Assembly: GCA_026002045.1 (NCBI GenBank)
Contig: BOAV01000002.1
Coordinates: 9,262 to 73,261 of the forward strand
Reading direction: 5' to 3'
Source: Spirochaetia bacterium
GTDB taxonomy: Bacteria; Spirochaetota; Spirochaetia; Treponematales; Breznakiellaceae
DNA length: 64,000 nucleotides
This document shows, piece after piece, positions 8,388 through 17,549 of this stretch (positions are counted from its first letter, which is position 1; every line of letters begins with the position of its first letter). The notes below the pieces were generated by a model, which saw only the letters and a program-made list of their open reading frames with translations, was not told the DNA's origin and made no database searches. The position numbers and the translations under genes are program-made.

Positions 8388-9499
8388 GGGTTAAGTTTCC
8401 GCAGTACCCCAAGAAATTCCGATCCCCGGATACGTTCCTCTGGAATAAAATTTTTCCCGTCGGGGAGGGAAAGAAATTCCGATTCCACACATCCCATAAC
8501 GGAATCAAAATAGGGGGATAGCAGGGGCAGATCCGCAATGGGGCTGCGGGGATTGTTCATGTTTGCGTACCGGGACGAATACCGGGAGAGGAGGCCCCGG
8601 TTGGCCCGGTTTTCCGCGTAAAGCCGCCAGAGGAACCATGCCGCCCCTGATCGCAGCACCGTTTCGTCTGGCTTCGGCTTTACTGCGGGCCATTCATTGA
8701 CATTAACATCCTGCACTGCGGGAACAAAGGCCCGGTCCAAAAGGCGGGTAAACAGTTCTTCTGCGGGCCAGTCCCGTCCGGCGCTTAGAAAACGCAGAAG
8801 ATCTGTTTCCGTCCGGACAAGCTCAATCATATCCCGCCAGCTCATGCCATCCTGTTGTATGATGGTGACGGTTTTGTTTTCGGCGCCCACGGCGATATCC
8901 CGGAGTTCCCAGGCCTTGTCCCGGTATATCCGGTACGTTTCTTCGTAAAAGGGCTTCGCCGACAGCAGGGCAAAAGCGGTGTCAAAGGCGGCCACCGCTT
9001 CGCTGAAACGGTTCAGATCAAAAAGCGTCCTGCCCCGCTCAATTTGCAATTCCCCCGCATTTTCTATCCGCAGGGCATTATCAACAAGGGCAAGCCGTTT
9101 TTGTAAATCCCGTTCCAGCCGGGCCGACAAAATAATTGACGGCAGATTGAGGGGGGACAGACCCTGGGAGTTTTTCAGTTCCCGCTGGGCCTCACTGTTT
9201 TTTCCTTCCAGCAGATAGAGACGGCCCGACCATGCGGCAAGCTGTGCCTCAAAATCCCCATCGGGGACGGATCTCCGCTCCAGTTCCGCAATTTTCCGGC
9301 GCACCGGTGCAGCTTCTTCACGGGGCCTGTCGGATCTGTCAAGCCGGACAATCAGATCTTCCAGCTCCGCCAGTTCCCCCTGTGCCGCCGCATCCATGCC
9401 GGAAACCAGGCGATCCTTCTGCAGGGTCTGACAGCCGTTCAGGCTGAACAGCAGGAACATGACGCAGAGGAAATTTTTCGTTACCTTACGGTTCTTCAT
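8384..9499 (-). CDS. Lipoprotein with TPR-like helical repeats, function unknown
   Basis: 371 residues. The signal peptide ends in a clear lipobox, FSLNGC, with the lipid-modified Cys at 23. The rest is helical with TPR-like pairs (WSGRLYLLEGKNSEAQREL; GRTLFDLNRFSEAVAAFDTA). No enzyme motif is seen. It starts 21 bases after the 907-residue membrane-anchored protein and is probably co-transcribed with it, suggesting a joint envelope role. I do not recognise a named family. Confidence 0.8.
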   Translation of the reverse strand: MKNRKVTKNFLCVMFLLFSLNGCQTLQKDRLVSGMDAAAQGELAELEDLIVRLDRSDRPREEAAPVRRKIAELERRSVPDGDFEAQLAAWSGRLYLLEGKNSEAQRELKNSQGLSPLNLPSIILSARLERDLQKRLALVDNALRIENAGELQIERGRTLFDLNRFSEAVAAFDTAFALLSAKPFYEETYRIYRDKAWELRDIAVGAENKTVTIIQQDGMSWRDMIELVRTETDLLRFLSAGRDWPAEELFTRLLDRAFVPAVQDVNVNEWPAVKPKPDETVLRSGAAWFLWRLYAENRANRGLLSRYSSRYANMNNPRSPIADLPLLSPYFDSVMGCVESEFLSLPDGKNFIPEERIRGSEFLGVLRKLNP

Positions 9500-9520
9500 A
9501 TTCTACCCCGATTTTTCATC

Positions 9521-12244
9521 TTACCGAAACTGCCATTGATATATCTTATTATCCATCCCCGCGCCCAGACATTCAAGTTTGCCGTCCCCGTTCAGGTCCG
9601 CAAAAACCGGCCGCCCCCAGACAGGCAGGGGGAAGCCGTCCAGGGAACTGAAATTCCGTGAGTACCCGTACAGGGCATTTCCCTCCCCGGAAAAAAAGAT
9701 CTCATGGATTTTATCGCCGTCCACATCCACCGTGGTAAGATAGCCCCCTTCGCGGACCGTCAGGTTGGGAATCTGCTGCCGGAGAAAATTCCCTTCAAGG
9801 TCAACCTGATAGAGAATACCCTCCCCATTGATAAGCCACAGATACTGACCATCGTAAACCGGCTGCAAATAAAACACCCCCGGCAATTCAACGGGGAAAC
9901 CCGGCAATGGTTCAGCGGTTTCCTCATAGACCGTAAGTTCCCCGGCCTGGGTAATAAAGGCCGCCAAAAGACGATTACCACCGGATCTACCGGCATTAGT
10001 ATTACTGCGCGCAGCATTACTGTTGACAGTATTACTGTTAAAAAGCAGGGGCGATCCAAAGGCGATACCGGAACTTCCAGCGAAGCTCCCCCCGGAAACA
10101 TACACGGGCCAGCCGGGAAGGGCTGCCCCGGCGCTGTCATGTATCCGGAGTTCACCAAAAAAACTTTTGGGGTACAGGGCAAGGTATGTCTTGTTCTGCC
10201 AATCAATAAATTCCGGGGGTGAACGGAGGGGGGAGTCAAAAACCTGATCCCACTTTGAAATGCCCCCTGACCCGTCAATTACCGTAATCGAACCATCCTC
10301 GCCGCAGAGGTAGAGTTTTCCCCCGTGGGCCCCCGGCGCCGCGGACAGGCGGATACTGGTTACCACGGGAAAACCCTTGATCGCTTCCATGTTCTTGTCC
10401 GCCAGAGTGACCCTTCCCTGGGGGCTCACCACCCAGGCAATACCATCGTTCCCCAGAGGGAGTCCCTCTGCGGGAATAACCCAGGGAAGCATCGGCGTTC
10501 CCCCGGCGGTTTTTAATTCATAAACCGATTTGTCCGCAGGGTTAATGGCAACCGCAGCGGCATCACGGGTGAGCAGAATTCTGCTTTCCCCGCCCTTGTT
10601 TGAAGCAGACTTGATCGGGACGCTATACAAGCGGCTGCCCGCCTTTCCGCCAAGATCGAAGGGATAGCCCATCACCGGAGAGAGGCCCTTCCCCGAACCG
10701 GGGATCACCGAAAGGGAAATTCTGCCGACCCCGTTTTCAAGGGAAAGCCGGGCCAGTCCCTGCCGGTACAAACGGAGGGCCGTGCTGACCGTGGTGTTCC
10801 CCTTGAGGAAAAAAGGCAGGGATCGATCCAATGAATAGAAAAGGCTGAAAGAAGTATTGTCCGAAGCGGTCCCCGCCAGTGTCCGCCAAACGTCAGACTT
10901 GGGAAGGGTCTCGTTCCGGCGGACGGCGTTTATCGCGGCCAACAGTGATTCTGCGGATTCGGAAACAAAAAGATAGTTATTCTGCACCGTATAATAGGGT
11001 GACGGAATCCGCAGCCCCATCAAATTCAAAATGGAATTGAGAAATTCCGGAAGCTGAATCCGGGGGATACGGGTGCCGTCAAGGTTAAGCTGAATATTTT
11101 CATTCACAAACATTGAAGAAAAAGCCTTATCAAAAATTTCCCTGCGTTTCTGCTCATCCCCTATTTCTATCACGATGACCGGATTCGGCCTGCCTTCCAT
11201 ACCAAAGACGGCAAACTCCGCGCCGGTCCAGGAATAGAGGATATCCTCCATGGTCAGCCTCAGCGCCATCCTGGCTCCGCTATCCGCCTTTTTCCATATT
11301 GCATCCCAGTCGGAACCGGCTGCGGAGGACACCCCGCTTAAAAGTTCCTGCAGTGATCCTGCGGAAAGGATGGTGGCGTACTGGGCGGTATCGGGCAGCA
11401 TTGCTTTCAGGTTCAAGGCTGCGGAATCACGTTCGATGATTTTTTTCAAAGCCTGATTATTCGATGCAAGGGGGGTAATCAAATTAATATTTAGCTGTTT
11501 GGGGGCAATCGAAATGCTCACTTCGATGGAGTCGGGGAACTGGATCTGCTCCAGGAATGCAGCAACCATGGGCTCCCCGGTTCCCAGCATTTCCTCCAGA
11601 AAGGCAGGGGCAAACAGAAGGGCCGCGTCATAATCCCGTGAATAGAGGGTCTTTTCGTTAGACCCCCGGCGATCCCCGTCACGGGATGTACCGTTCAGCA
11701 CCGATTCAAAGAGGGCGGAATTATTGGAGATGATAAGCAGATTGTGGTAAGGTCCGACAAAAAAAACCGTCCCATCGGCTGCACGGTATTCAAAGCGGGA
11801 ATTTTTCCCCGCCTGCACATAGTAAAGGCCGGGTATGGTCAGCCGCCCCGCCAGAACGGGCAGCATCTTGAAAAGCGGCGACAGGACGCCGAAGTCCCAG
11901 GCCCCCAGGAACCGGCCATTGGACAATAAGGCCCCCTCCAGCCGCCCCCTGGCGGCAAAGCGGACCAAGCGGTTTTCCAGCAGACCGCTTTCCCGCAGCT
12001 GCCTGAGGGCAGGCGCGGCGGGGGCGATCCCCTGAATAGACAAAATATCCGGCAGGGTTTCATGGCCCAGAACCCGCTCCGCAAGGCGCACCGGGTTGGG
12101 GATACCGGCATAAAGGGAAAAAGAGTCGGGAATAACCGCATCGGGGCTTTGGCGGCCGATAAAGGAAAGCCCCACAAAAACAAGGGGGATGCCGATAAGG
12201 ATGAAGAGAAAAATCCCCAGGATAAGACGCCGTTTCTTTGCCAT
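9521..12244 (-). CDS. Large membrane-anchored protein with C-terminal beta-propeller-like repeats
   Basis: 907 residues. One N-terminal membrane segment (~6-28) anchors a large extracytoplasmic part. Residues ~30-480 resemble DUF3352-type surface proteins (weak). From ~600 onward there are PQQ/FG-GAP-like repeats, including DVDGDKIHEIFF and ADLNGDGKLECLGA, whose D-x-D-G-D loops often bind calcium. Residues ~735-752 form a low-complexity insert of Ser-Asn-Thr/Ala units coded by a 15-bp tandem repeat at 9997-10037. First gene of a two-gene unit with the downstream lipoprotein. Function unknown. Confidence 0.75.
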   Translation of the reverse strand: MAKKRRLILGIFLFILIGIPLVFVGLSFIGRQSPDAVIPDSFSLYAGIPNPVRLAERVLGHETLPDILSIQGIAPAAPALRQLRESGLLENRLVRFAARGRLEGALLSNGRFLGAWDFGVLSPLFKMLPVLAGRLTIPGLYYVQAGKNSRFEYRAADGTVFFVGPYHNLLIISNNSALFESVLNGTSRDGDRRGSNEKTLYSRDYDAALLFAPAFLEEMLGTGEPMVAAFLEQIQFPDSIEVSISIAPKQLNINLITPLASNNQALKKIIERDSAALNLKAMLPDTAQYATILSAGSLQELLSGVSSAAGSDWDAIWKKADSGARMALRLTMEDILYSWTGAEFAVFGMEGRPNPVIVIEIGDEQKRREIFDKAFSSMFVNENIQLNLDGTRIPRIQLPEFLNSILNLMGLRIPSPYYTVQNNYLFVSESAESLLAAINAVRRNETLPKSDVWRTLAGTASDNTSFSLFYSLDRSLPFFLKGNTTVSTALRLYRQGLARLSLENGVGRISLSVIPGSGKGLSPVMGYPFDLGGKAGSRLYSVPIKSASNKGGESRILLTRDAAAVAINPADKSVYELKTAGGTPMLPWVIPAEGLPLGNDGIAWVVSPQGRVTLADKNMEAIKGFPVVTSIRLSAAPGAHGGKLYLCGEDGSITVIDGSGGISKWDQVFDSPLRSPPEFIDWQNKTYLALYPKSFFGELRIHDSAGAALPGWPVYVSGGSFAGSSGIAFGSPLLFNSNTVNSNAARSNTNAGRSGGNRLLAAFITQAGELTVYEETAEPLPGFPVELPGVFYLQPVYDGQYLWLINGEGILYQVDLEGNFLRQQIPNLTVREGGYLTTVDVDGDKIHEIFFSGEGNALYGYSRNFSSLDGFPLPVWGRPVFADLNGDGKLECLGAGMDNKIYQWQFR
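9997..10037. repeat. 15-bp tandem repeat, three units, each with a CAGTATTACTG-type palindrome
   Basis: TAGTATTACTG (9997-10007), CAGCATTACTG (10012-10022) and CAGTATTACTG (10027-10037) are spaced exactly 15 bases. They keep the reading frame of the 907-residue protein and code for five-residue Ser-Asn units. The third unit is a perfect copy of the 11-bp palindrome found elsewhere in the window. Confidence 0.8.
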
Positions 12245-12299
12245 AATGGGTTATTTTACCCCAAATCGCAAAAAATGCAATGATGGACAAGGAGGGTTT

Positions 12300-12372
12300 T
12301 AGCAGCAATAGGGATTGAACCTATGACACAACGGATATGAGCCGTTTGCTCTACCAACTGAGCTATGCTGCC
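12300..12372 (-). tRNA. tRNA-Met (CAT anticodon), elongator type
   Basis: The reverse strand folds into a 73-base cloverleaf. Acceptor GGCAGCA pairs with TGCTGCT (G-U at the first pair), discriminator A. The D arm contains AGTTGGTAGAGC. Anticodon stem AACGG/CCGTT holds loop CTCATAT. T arm is ATAGG TTCAATC CCTAT. CCA is not encoded. The anticodon stem lacks the three G-C pairs of initiators, so this is elongator Met, or possibly the lysidine-modified tRNA-Ile2, which also reads CAT. Confidence 0.93.
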
Positions 12373-12453
12373 GTAATCGCCGAATGGCGATAATAAAATA
12401 ACATTCCTCTCAGCAAACAGCCCGAAGGGATGTATGCTACCACGATACAGATA

Positions 12454-12482
12454 AACTTATCAAATTAAGCCGGGTTTGTCAA
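12454..12482 (-). promoter_or_regulatory. Promoter candidate for tRNA-Met
   Basis: On the - strand TTGACA (12477-12482) is followed after 17 bases by TAAGTT (12454-12459). The -35 is perfect and the -10 poor. The start would lie about 75 bases before the tRNA. A small hairpin, ATCGCC/GGCGAT (12376-12391), sits just before the mature 5' end. Confidence 0.4.
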
Positions 12483-12510
12483 TTCGTCTCGTTTACCCGT
12501 ACCGCAGATG

Positions 12511-13653
12511 CTATATCGCCAGCCCCGCTTCTGCCGGGGAGCCGCCATAGGATTCGTCCAGGTAGCCCCGGGGGATGGGATTCGGGCGCTCAAAACTGGA
12601 TGTCATCTGGTAGAACTGTTGGGTTTCGCAGCTCTTGTAGAGGCCCAGGAGCAGTTCCAGGCCGTGGAAGGCCATTTCCTTGGATGTCCGGGGTCTCCGG
12701 CCAAGCCGCAGGGACCAGGCCAGTTCCGCAGGGCCGATGCCCCGGGAATTCGTTGTAAAGGCGTGGGTGTGGGGCAAAGTGACCGGTTCGGTGGCGCCCT
12801 TAAGGATTACCTTTACATCGCCGCCGAACTGGTTGGGATCGGGCAGGTAGAGGATGCCGTCAGTGCCGAAGATGGTGATCTGGGGCTTTTCGTTGCCGAT
12901 GCTGGATGAGTTGAAGTGGAGGTTGCCGAAGACGCCGCTGGCAAAGCGGAAGCTGCCCACCACAAGGTTTTCCGCCTCAAGCCGGAATTTCTGGCCGAAG
13001 TCTTCCTTGTTGGGGAAGTAGTGGGTCCGTTCCGGCCGGATGGTGGTCACAAAGCCGCTGACGTCCTGCACGGGGCCCAGAAGGCTCAACATGGCGGTAA
13101 CGTAATAGACGCCCACATCAAGACCGATGCCGCCGCCGGGCAGGGCGGTAAAGGGATACCGTTCCGCAAGGAGCCCCGAATCGCGGTTCAAAGTGGCGGT
13201 TACCGAAGTGACATCCCCGATGAGACCGGAATCAAGGTAGAAACGGGCATCCTGTATGGCCTGGCCCATGAAGGTGTCCGGGGCGTTGCCGTAGAGGAGG
13301 CCCTTTTTGTCCGCAAGCTGGACCAGTTCACGGGCGGATTCGATCGAAAGATCGATGGGCTTTTCGGAATAGAGATTTTTCCCCGCATTAAGGACCTGGG
13401 TACTCACCAAGTGGTGGTTCTTCGGGTCCGTGATGTTCAGTACCAGCTCAATGTCCTTATCGTTGAGGATCTCTTCAATGTTCATCTGTTTGATATTGAA
13501 CTGCTTGGCCCGTTTTTCCATCCGTTCTTTAATGATATCGCAGCAGCCAATAACCTCGAGTATCTCGAATTTGCCGGTCATGTTGGTAAGGTAGATTTCG
13601 CTGATAACACCGCAGCCGACCACCGCAACTTTAACTTTCTTGATTTTGTCCAT
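12511..13653 (-). CDS. Gfo/Idh/MocA family oxidoreductase
   Basis: 380 residues. The N-terminal Rossmann motif VAVVGCGVISEIY (~9-21) binds NAD(P); SEKPIDLSIESARELVQLAD is the family's EKP motif, with the catalytic Lys in it. The C-terminal half is the mixed-sheet substrate domain (GIGLDVGVYYVTAMLSLLG). It probably oxidises or reduces a cyclic polyol or sugar; the substrate cannot be told. The start has a clear AAAGGAG ribosome site and is 23 bases after the P-loop/TPR gene, so the two may share a transcript. Confidence 0.9.
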   Translation of the reverse strand: MDKIKKVKVAVVGCGVISEIYLTNMTGKFEILEVIGCCDIIKERMEKRAKQFNIKQMNIEEILNDKDIELVLNITDPKNHHLVSTQVLNAGKNLYSEKPIDLSIESARELVQLADKKGLLYGNAPDTFMGQAIQDARFYLDSGLIGDVTSVTATLNRDSGLLAERYPFTALPGGGIGLDVGVYYVTAMLSLLGPVQDVSGFVTTIRPERTHYFPNKEDFGQKFRLEAENLVVGSFRFASGVFGNLHFNSSSIGNEKPQITIFGTDGILYLPDPNQFGGDVKVILKGATEPVTLPHTHAFTTNSRGIGPAELAWSLRLGRRPRTSKEMAFHGLELLLGLYKSCETQQFYQMTSSFERPNPIPRGYLDESYGGSPAEAGLAI

Positions 13654-13676
13654 TTCAAATTACTCCTTTATATAAA

Positions 13677-16502
13677 TTATATTAACTTGTACTCTTTGGC
13701 GGCAAGGCTGAGGGCGTTGTTCCAGCGGGGCTCGGAGAGGTAATCCCGGCGGATGTCCACATCGTCGATTTGGCTGGCCCGGCGCTGGAGCCGCTTAAAG
13801 GCCATACTCACCGCAGTGTTCATATCAACCTGGGGGGCCCTGGACTCTTCTAGCACCCGATACCAGGCGTAAAAATAAAAGGCATCGTTGGGGTCCATCC
13901 CGGAAAGCCGTTCATCCCGGAGGATACGCTGCATGTTTTGCATCGCCGCTTCCCCTCCGGCGGTGGAAATCCGGCAGAGAGCCAGGGAATGATAAGCCGA
14001 AATCATCCGGTCCCAAAATTCCTTCTGGGGAAGGAGCAGCAATTCGCACTGGGCAAAACCGCTGCGCCAATCCGGCTGCTCGGTATACAGGAAATAGTCC
14101 TGGGGAACCACTGCGGCAAGGCGATCCGCAAGCTCCACGGTCCGCTCGAAATCCCCCGCCAGATAGACGGCCTCAATCTCAAAAAGGTCCGCATCGGGGC
14201 AGCCCCCTTCCGGTTTGGGGATAAGCAGGTCCCCGGTGTAGACCTGGGACCGGTAGACCCAGGCCGACAGCAGCCCTTCTTTGGCAGGGGTATTCAAGCC
14301 CATGGGATTTTTCTGTATATCCTCAAAAATGGAACAGGCGTCCTGATAACGGCCCAGTTCAAAGGCCAGCTTCCCCCGGAGAAACCGGGCGCGGTCGGCC
14401 CAATCGGGCCTTCCTGCGGCGGCGGACTGGGTTTCCGCCTGGGCTGCAAGCCGTTCAGCCTTGGAAAGATTTCCGGAAAGGAACTGTGCTGAGGCGGCAT
14501 AATAGGAAGATACCCCCAACTCGTCAACATTGCCGGATTTTTCCGCATTTTCCACCGCAAAGGTCACATAATCAATGGTTTCCCCCACCTGCTGTTTTAC
14601 GAGATACGCCAGGGAAAAAAGCCGGTAGGACTGGGCAAGACCAGTCCAGTTCCGGGCCTGGCTGAGGAGGACCGCCTCCTTTACCGTTTCCAGGGCGGCG
14701 GGTATATCCTTGATACTCAGATGATAGGCAGTGACATTGGCCAAAACCTGGACTTTATACACCGGAGACAACTGCTCTGCAGCGGGCAGATCGCCAAAGG
14801 CCTCCCGTATCTCCTTTTCATCCCCGTGGACCAGGGCTTTATGGGTCTTGAAAAGATATAAAATCGTAAAAGACCGTTCTTTTCCAATTATTTTTTCCAG
14901 ATTCCCCGTCTTAATGGCCTGCTCGATCCGGGTGTATGTACCATTGACCAGATCCGAGGTAACTCCCTTGAGAACAAGTTCATCCCTCTGGGCAATATCC
15001 CGGGCGGTCCCTGCCGCCAAACTATTCCCCAGTTCCGCAAGGGCCTCAAGAAGGGGGAAACAGGGATAGATCCGGCGGCGGCCTACCCAGGCCAGAAGAC
15101 GGTTCCGCACCAGTGCATGAACGGTTTCCTTCCGCTCCCCAAGAATCCGTTCCGCCCGGATAGCGCAGTTCCGGATACGGGGCAGGGGATCATCGGGAAA
15201 ATCCACTACCCCCAGAAAACCAAGCATACCCAGGGCGCGGGAAATCATGGCGGGATTCTTCCCCTCCTCCTCAAGGAGGGCGCTTAACAGGGCTCCCGGA
15301 AAATAGCAGCCCAAAAGATGAAAGGTGTATGCGATTTCCCAAAGATCCCGGGGCATTTCAGAAACAGCAACAGCCTGATTCTCCGCGTCCAGCCGAATCA
15401 CCCGGGGAAAGACCCGGTCCCATGCCTTGATCCGTTCCTCGACCGGGACGATCCTTGAGGCGGCCATAACAACCGAGTCCTGACCAATAGTGGCAGTACC
15501 GTAAACCAACAGATTTCCCCGGTCTGCAAAAACGGTCCAGGTATCCATAAAAAGCCGGATCACCCCATCTTCCGCCCGTTGGATGTTTTCCAGGATCAGC
15601 ACCGGGGACAGGTTCATCCTGGTGACAGCGGCGGCGTAGATTTCCAGGAATAACATGAAAAAACGGGAAGCGGTCCGGGTCATAAAGGCTGAAATTTCAG
15701 AGCGGAGCCGATCCCGAAACAGGGATTCACCCAGGTGATCCAGTTCCTGCAAAATCTCAGCGGGAACCTTTGAGTTGATGAAAAATTCCCGGATTTTGGG
15801 ACTATAGGCATCGATCAAAGGGGAAAGCAGGCAGCCCCCCGCGCCAAAACGGACAATCAGAGGCGGGATATCCCTCAAAATTTTCTTGCAATATCGGTAC
15901 AGACCATCCCGTTTCCCCGAAAATTCGGGTCCCAGGAGCAGCATATTCCGCTTCCCCCCCGACCCCAGGGCTTTGAGGATGGTCTCCCGCAGCGGGTAGG
16001 GTTTGGCATTAATTTCCTCAAAGATCTTTATACCCTTGAGCCGTGTATAATCTTCCCCACCGGGCATCTCACCCTTGCCGGGGTTGGCTTCCGGTTTTTC
16101 AAAAGAAAGATAATATCCAAGGGCCTGCTGCGCCGCCGGATCGCACCAGACCGAGATATTGCTTTCGCAAGGGAGGCCTGCCGCCCCATGGGCGAACTCA
16201 CGGCAAAGCCGCTCCTCATCATCCTCCGGGATATCCCGGCCAATGACCATGGTATAGCCGTAGAGATCTGCGGCGGCTTCATTCAGGGAATTTAGGATGC
16301 TTTCAATAAGGATAAGGATGTCAAGCCAAACCCCCAGGGTATTTTCATCAAAGGAGGCTGTCATAAGCCGACGTTCGTTCTTCGGGTTTCCCCCGGCGGT
16401 CTCAATGGCCCGGGTGATGAATTTTTCCAGGCCCCTAACCAGTTCGGGCCGGGTACGGCGGAGCTGGGATCTGAACCGAAGGGAAAACAACAAACGAATC
16501 AT
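13677..16502 (-). CDS. P-loop (STAND-like) protein with TPR-type repeats and degenerate Walker A
   Basis: 941 residues. A central P-loop module starts at ~185: LLLGPEFSGKRD fits GxxxxGK but has Arg198 where Ser/Thr normally holds magnesium. A Walker B-like LSPVLILENIQRAED follows near 310. The C-terminal half (~520-940) is helical with TPR-like pairs (YAASAQFLSGNLSKAERLAA). The layout recalls STAND signalling ATPases or AfsR/MalT cores without the DNA-binding domain. Nucleotide binding may be weak or lost. Upstream is the inverted-repeat patch; downstream the Gfo/Idh/MocA gene. Function unknown. Confidence 0.7.
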   Translation of the reverse strand: MIRLLFSLRFRSQLRRTRPELVRGLEKFITRAIETAGGNPKNERRLMTASFDENTLGVWLDILILIESILNSLNEAAADLYGYTMVIGRDIPEDDEERLCREFAHGAAGLPCESNISVWCDPAAQQALGYYLSFEKPEANPGKGEMPGGEDYTRLKGIKIFEEINAKPYPLRETILKALGSGGKRNMLLLGPEFSGKRDGLYRYCKKILRDIPPLIVRFGAGGCLLSPLIDAYSPKIREFFINSKVPAEILQELDHLGESLFRDRLRSEISAFMTRTASRFFMLFLEIYAAAVTRMNLSPVLILENIQRAEDGVIRLFMDTWTVFADRGNLLVYGTATIGQDSVVMAASRIVPVEERIKAWDRVFPRVIRLDAENQAVAVSEMPRDLWEIAYTFHLLGCYFPGALLSALLEEEGKNPAMISRALGMLGFLGVVDFPDDPLPRIRNCAIRAERILGERKETVHALVRNRLLAWVGRRRIYPCFPLLEALAELGNSLAAGTARDIAQRDELVLKGVTSDLVNGTYTRIEQAIKTGNLEKIIGKERSFTILYLFKTHKALVHGDEKEIREAFGDLPAAEQLSPVYKVQVLANVTAYHLSIKDIPAALETVKEAVLLSQARNWTGLAQSYRLFSLAYLVKQQVGETIDYVTFAVENAEKSGNVDELGVSSYYAASAQFLSGNLSKAERLAAQAETQSAAAGRPDWADRARFLRGKLAFELGRYQDACSIFEDIQKNPMGLNTPAKEGLLSAWVYRSQVYTGDLLIPKPEGGCPDADLFEIEAVYLAGDFERTVELADRLAAVVPQDYFLYTEQPDWRSGFAQCELLLLPQKEFWDRMISAYHSLALCRISTAGGEAAMQNMQRILRDERLSGMDPNDAFYFYAWYRVLEESRAPQVDMNTAVSMAFKRLQRRASQIDDVDIRRDYLSEPRWNNALSLAAKEYKLI

Positions 16503-16543
16503 GTTGAATTAGTATACACTGAAAAAGGGCGGCGTGCCATATC

Positions 16544-16702
16544 CCCCCCCTGCAACCGTGCAGTCTCACGGGCACGCAGATGAATAATCGGGGGTCCTGT
16601 CAGGGAATTGCATGTCCTTCTGCGAAGGCCACGCAATTCCCTGACACCCCCGCCGCCGTTATCCCCAGCGTGCCCGTCACAAACTCCGGTTGCAGGGGGC
16701 TG
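16544..16702. repeat. Nested inverted-repeat element, copy A
   Basis: Ends CCCCCTGCAACC and GGTTGCAGGGGG are inverted repeats, backed by ACGGGCACGC (left) and GCGTGCCCGT (right). Inside is a second perfect 14-bp inverted repeat, TGTCAGGGAATTGC (16598-16611) with GCAATTCCCTGACA (16633-16646). About 159 bp, no coding capacity. It has the shape of a MITE or REP-type element and shares its ends with copies at 17776 and 52102. It fills most of the gap before the DUF4160-like gene. Confidence 0.8.
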
Positions 16703-16792
16703 AGCTGGTAGTGGGGAAGAGGCAATGCTTCGGGTGGGGCGGCTATTGTTTTTTTGGTTGCATAAAAGAATAGGGGACATTAATATAGAAAC

Positions 16793-17143
16793 ATGCCGGA
16801 GATAAGCCGCTTTTTGGGGATTATCATAGCAATGTATGCCAATGACCATAATCCACCACATTTTCATGCGGAATACAATGAAATGATGGTACTACACATA
16901 ACCAAAATGGAAAACAAAGGGGACTATAAGGTTTACGTTGAGTTCAACGATGGATTCAAGGGGATAATTGACTTTAAGGAAGTATTAAAGCAGGAGCAGA
17001 GCGACTGGATAAGGGAACTATTGGACCCGGCAATGTTTAACACCGTCCATCTGGCCCTCCATACCCTTTGCTGGGATAACGAGCTGGACTTCGCCCCTGA
17101 GTACCTATACGATCAGGTAAAGATAAAAGCAAACGTCGCATAA
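16793..17143 (+). CDS. DUF4160-DUF2442 fusion protein (toxin-antitoxin-like)
   Basis: 116 residues. Residues 1-42 match DUF4160: MPEISRFLGIIIAMYAND followed by HNPPHFHAEY. Residues ~50-112 match DUF2442: VYVEFNDGFKGIIDFKEVL, LLDPAMFNTVHL, then DFAPEYLYD. These are usually two adjacent small genes of toxin-antitoxin-like type; here they form one chain. The start is chosen because the family begins MPEIS-R-F. TTGCAT (-35), 17 bases, TAATAT lie directly before the ATG. It sits between repeat copy A and the hairpin at 17149. Biochemical role unknown. Confidence 0.8.
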   Translation: MPEISRFLGIIIAMYANDHNPPHFHAEYNEMMVLHITKMENKGDYKVYVEFNDGFKGIIDFKEVLKQEQSDWIRELLDPAMFNTVHLALHTLCWDNELDFAPEYLYDQVKIKANVA

Positions 17144-17148
17144 AGCCT

Positions 17149-17194
17149 CAGCCCCCCTGCAACCCGTGCGGTCCCACGGGTTGCAGGGGGGCTG
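17149..17194. repeat. Perfect 20-bp stem hairpin made from the repeat-family ends, copy B
   Basis: Arms 17149-17168 and 17175-17194 are perfectly complementary over 20 bp with a 6-base loop (CGGTCC). The arms are the terminal sequence of the repeat family (CAGCCCCCCTGCAACC...). It looks like two ends joined with the interior lost. It lies 6 bases after the DUF4160-like stop and could also end transcription, though no T tract follows. Confidence 0.85.
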
Positions 17195-17282
17195 TGTCGT
17201 AAATGGGGAAGCACTCGGTTTTCAGTCATCTTTTTCGTTGCCGTGGACAAAAAGGCCCTAACCGGCATATTATTGTAGTGAA

Positions 17283-17546
17283 ATGAACGTGGTTTTACAT
17301 AACAATGCAAGCCGCTATTATAAACGGCTTAATGCATCTGATCAGGAGCGTATAAAGGCCGCCCTGGAGAAACTATCAAAGGAACCCCCGGAAGGTGATA
17401 TTTTCCCCATATCCGGGCAAAAGGGAGTTTTCCGGGTACGGGTGGGCGGTCTGCGACTCTTATACCGTGTGGACGAAACGGTCATTATCATTACGCATAT
17501 CGAACCCCGGGGCCAAGTATACAATAAAAAGAACAAGGAGAAATAA
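17283..17546 (+). CDS. RelE/ParE-family toxin
   Basis: 87 residues. KRLNASDQERIKAALEKL is the first helix pair; GVFRVRVGGLRLLYRVDE and IIITHIEPRGQVY are the strand core with the basic residues that contact the ribosome in RelE-type mRNA nucleases. The partner antitoxin-like gene starts 3 bases after its stop, a toxin-first order as in HigBA-type pairs. It lies between repeat copies B and C. Confidence 0.87.
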   Translation: MNVVLHNNASRYYKRLNASDQERIKAALEKLSKEPPEGDIFPISGQKGVFRVRVGGLRLLYRVDETVIIITHIEPRGQVYNKKNKEK

Positions 17547-17549
17547 GCA

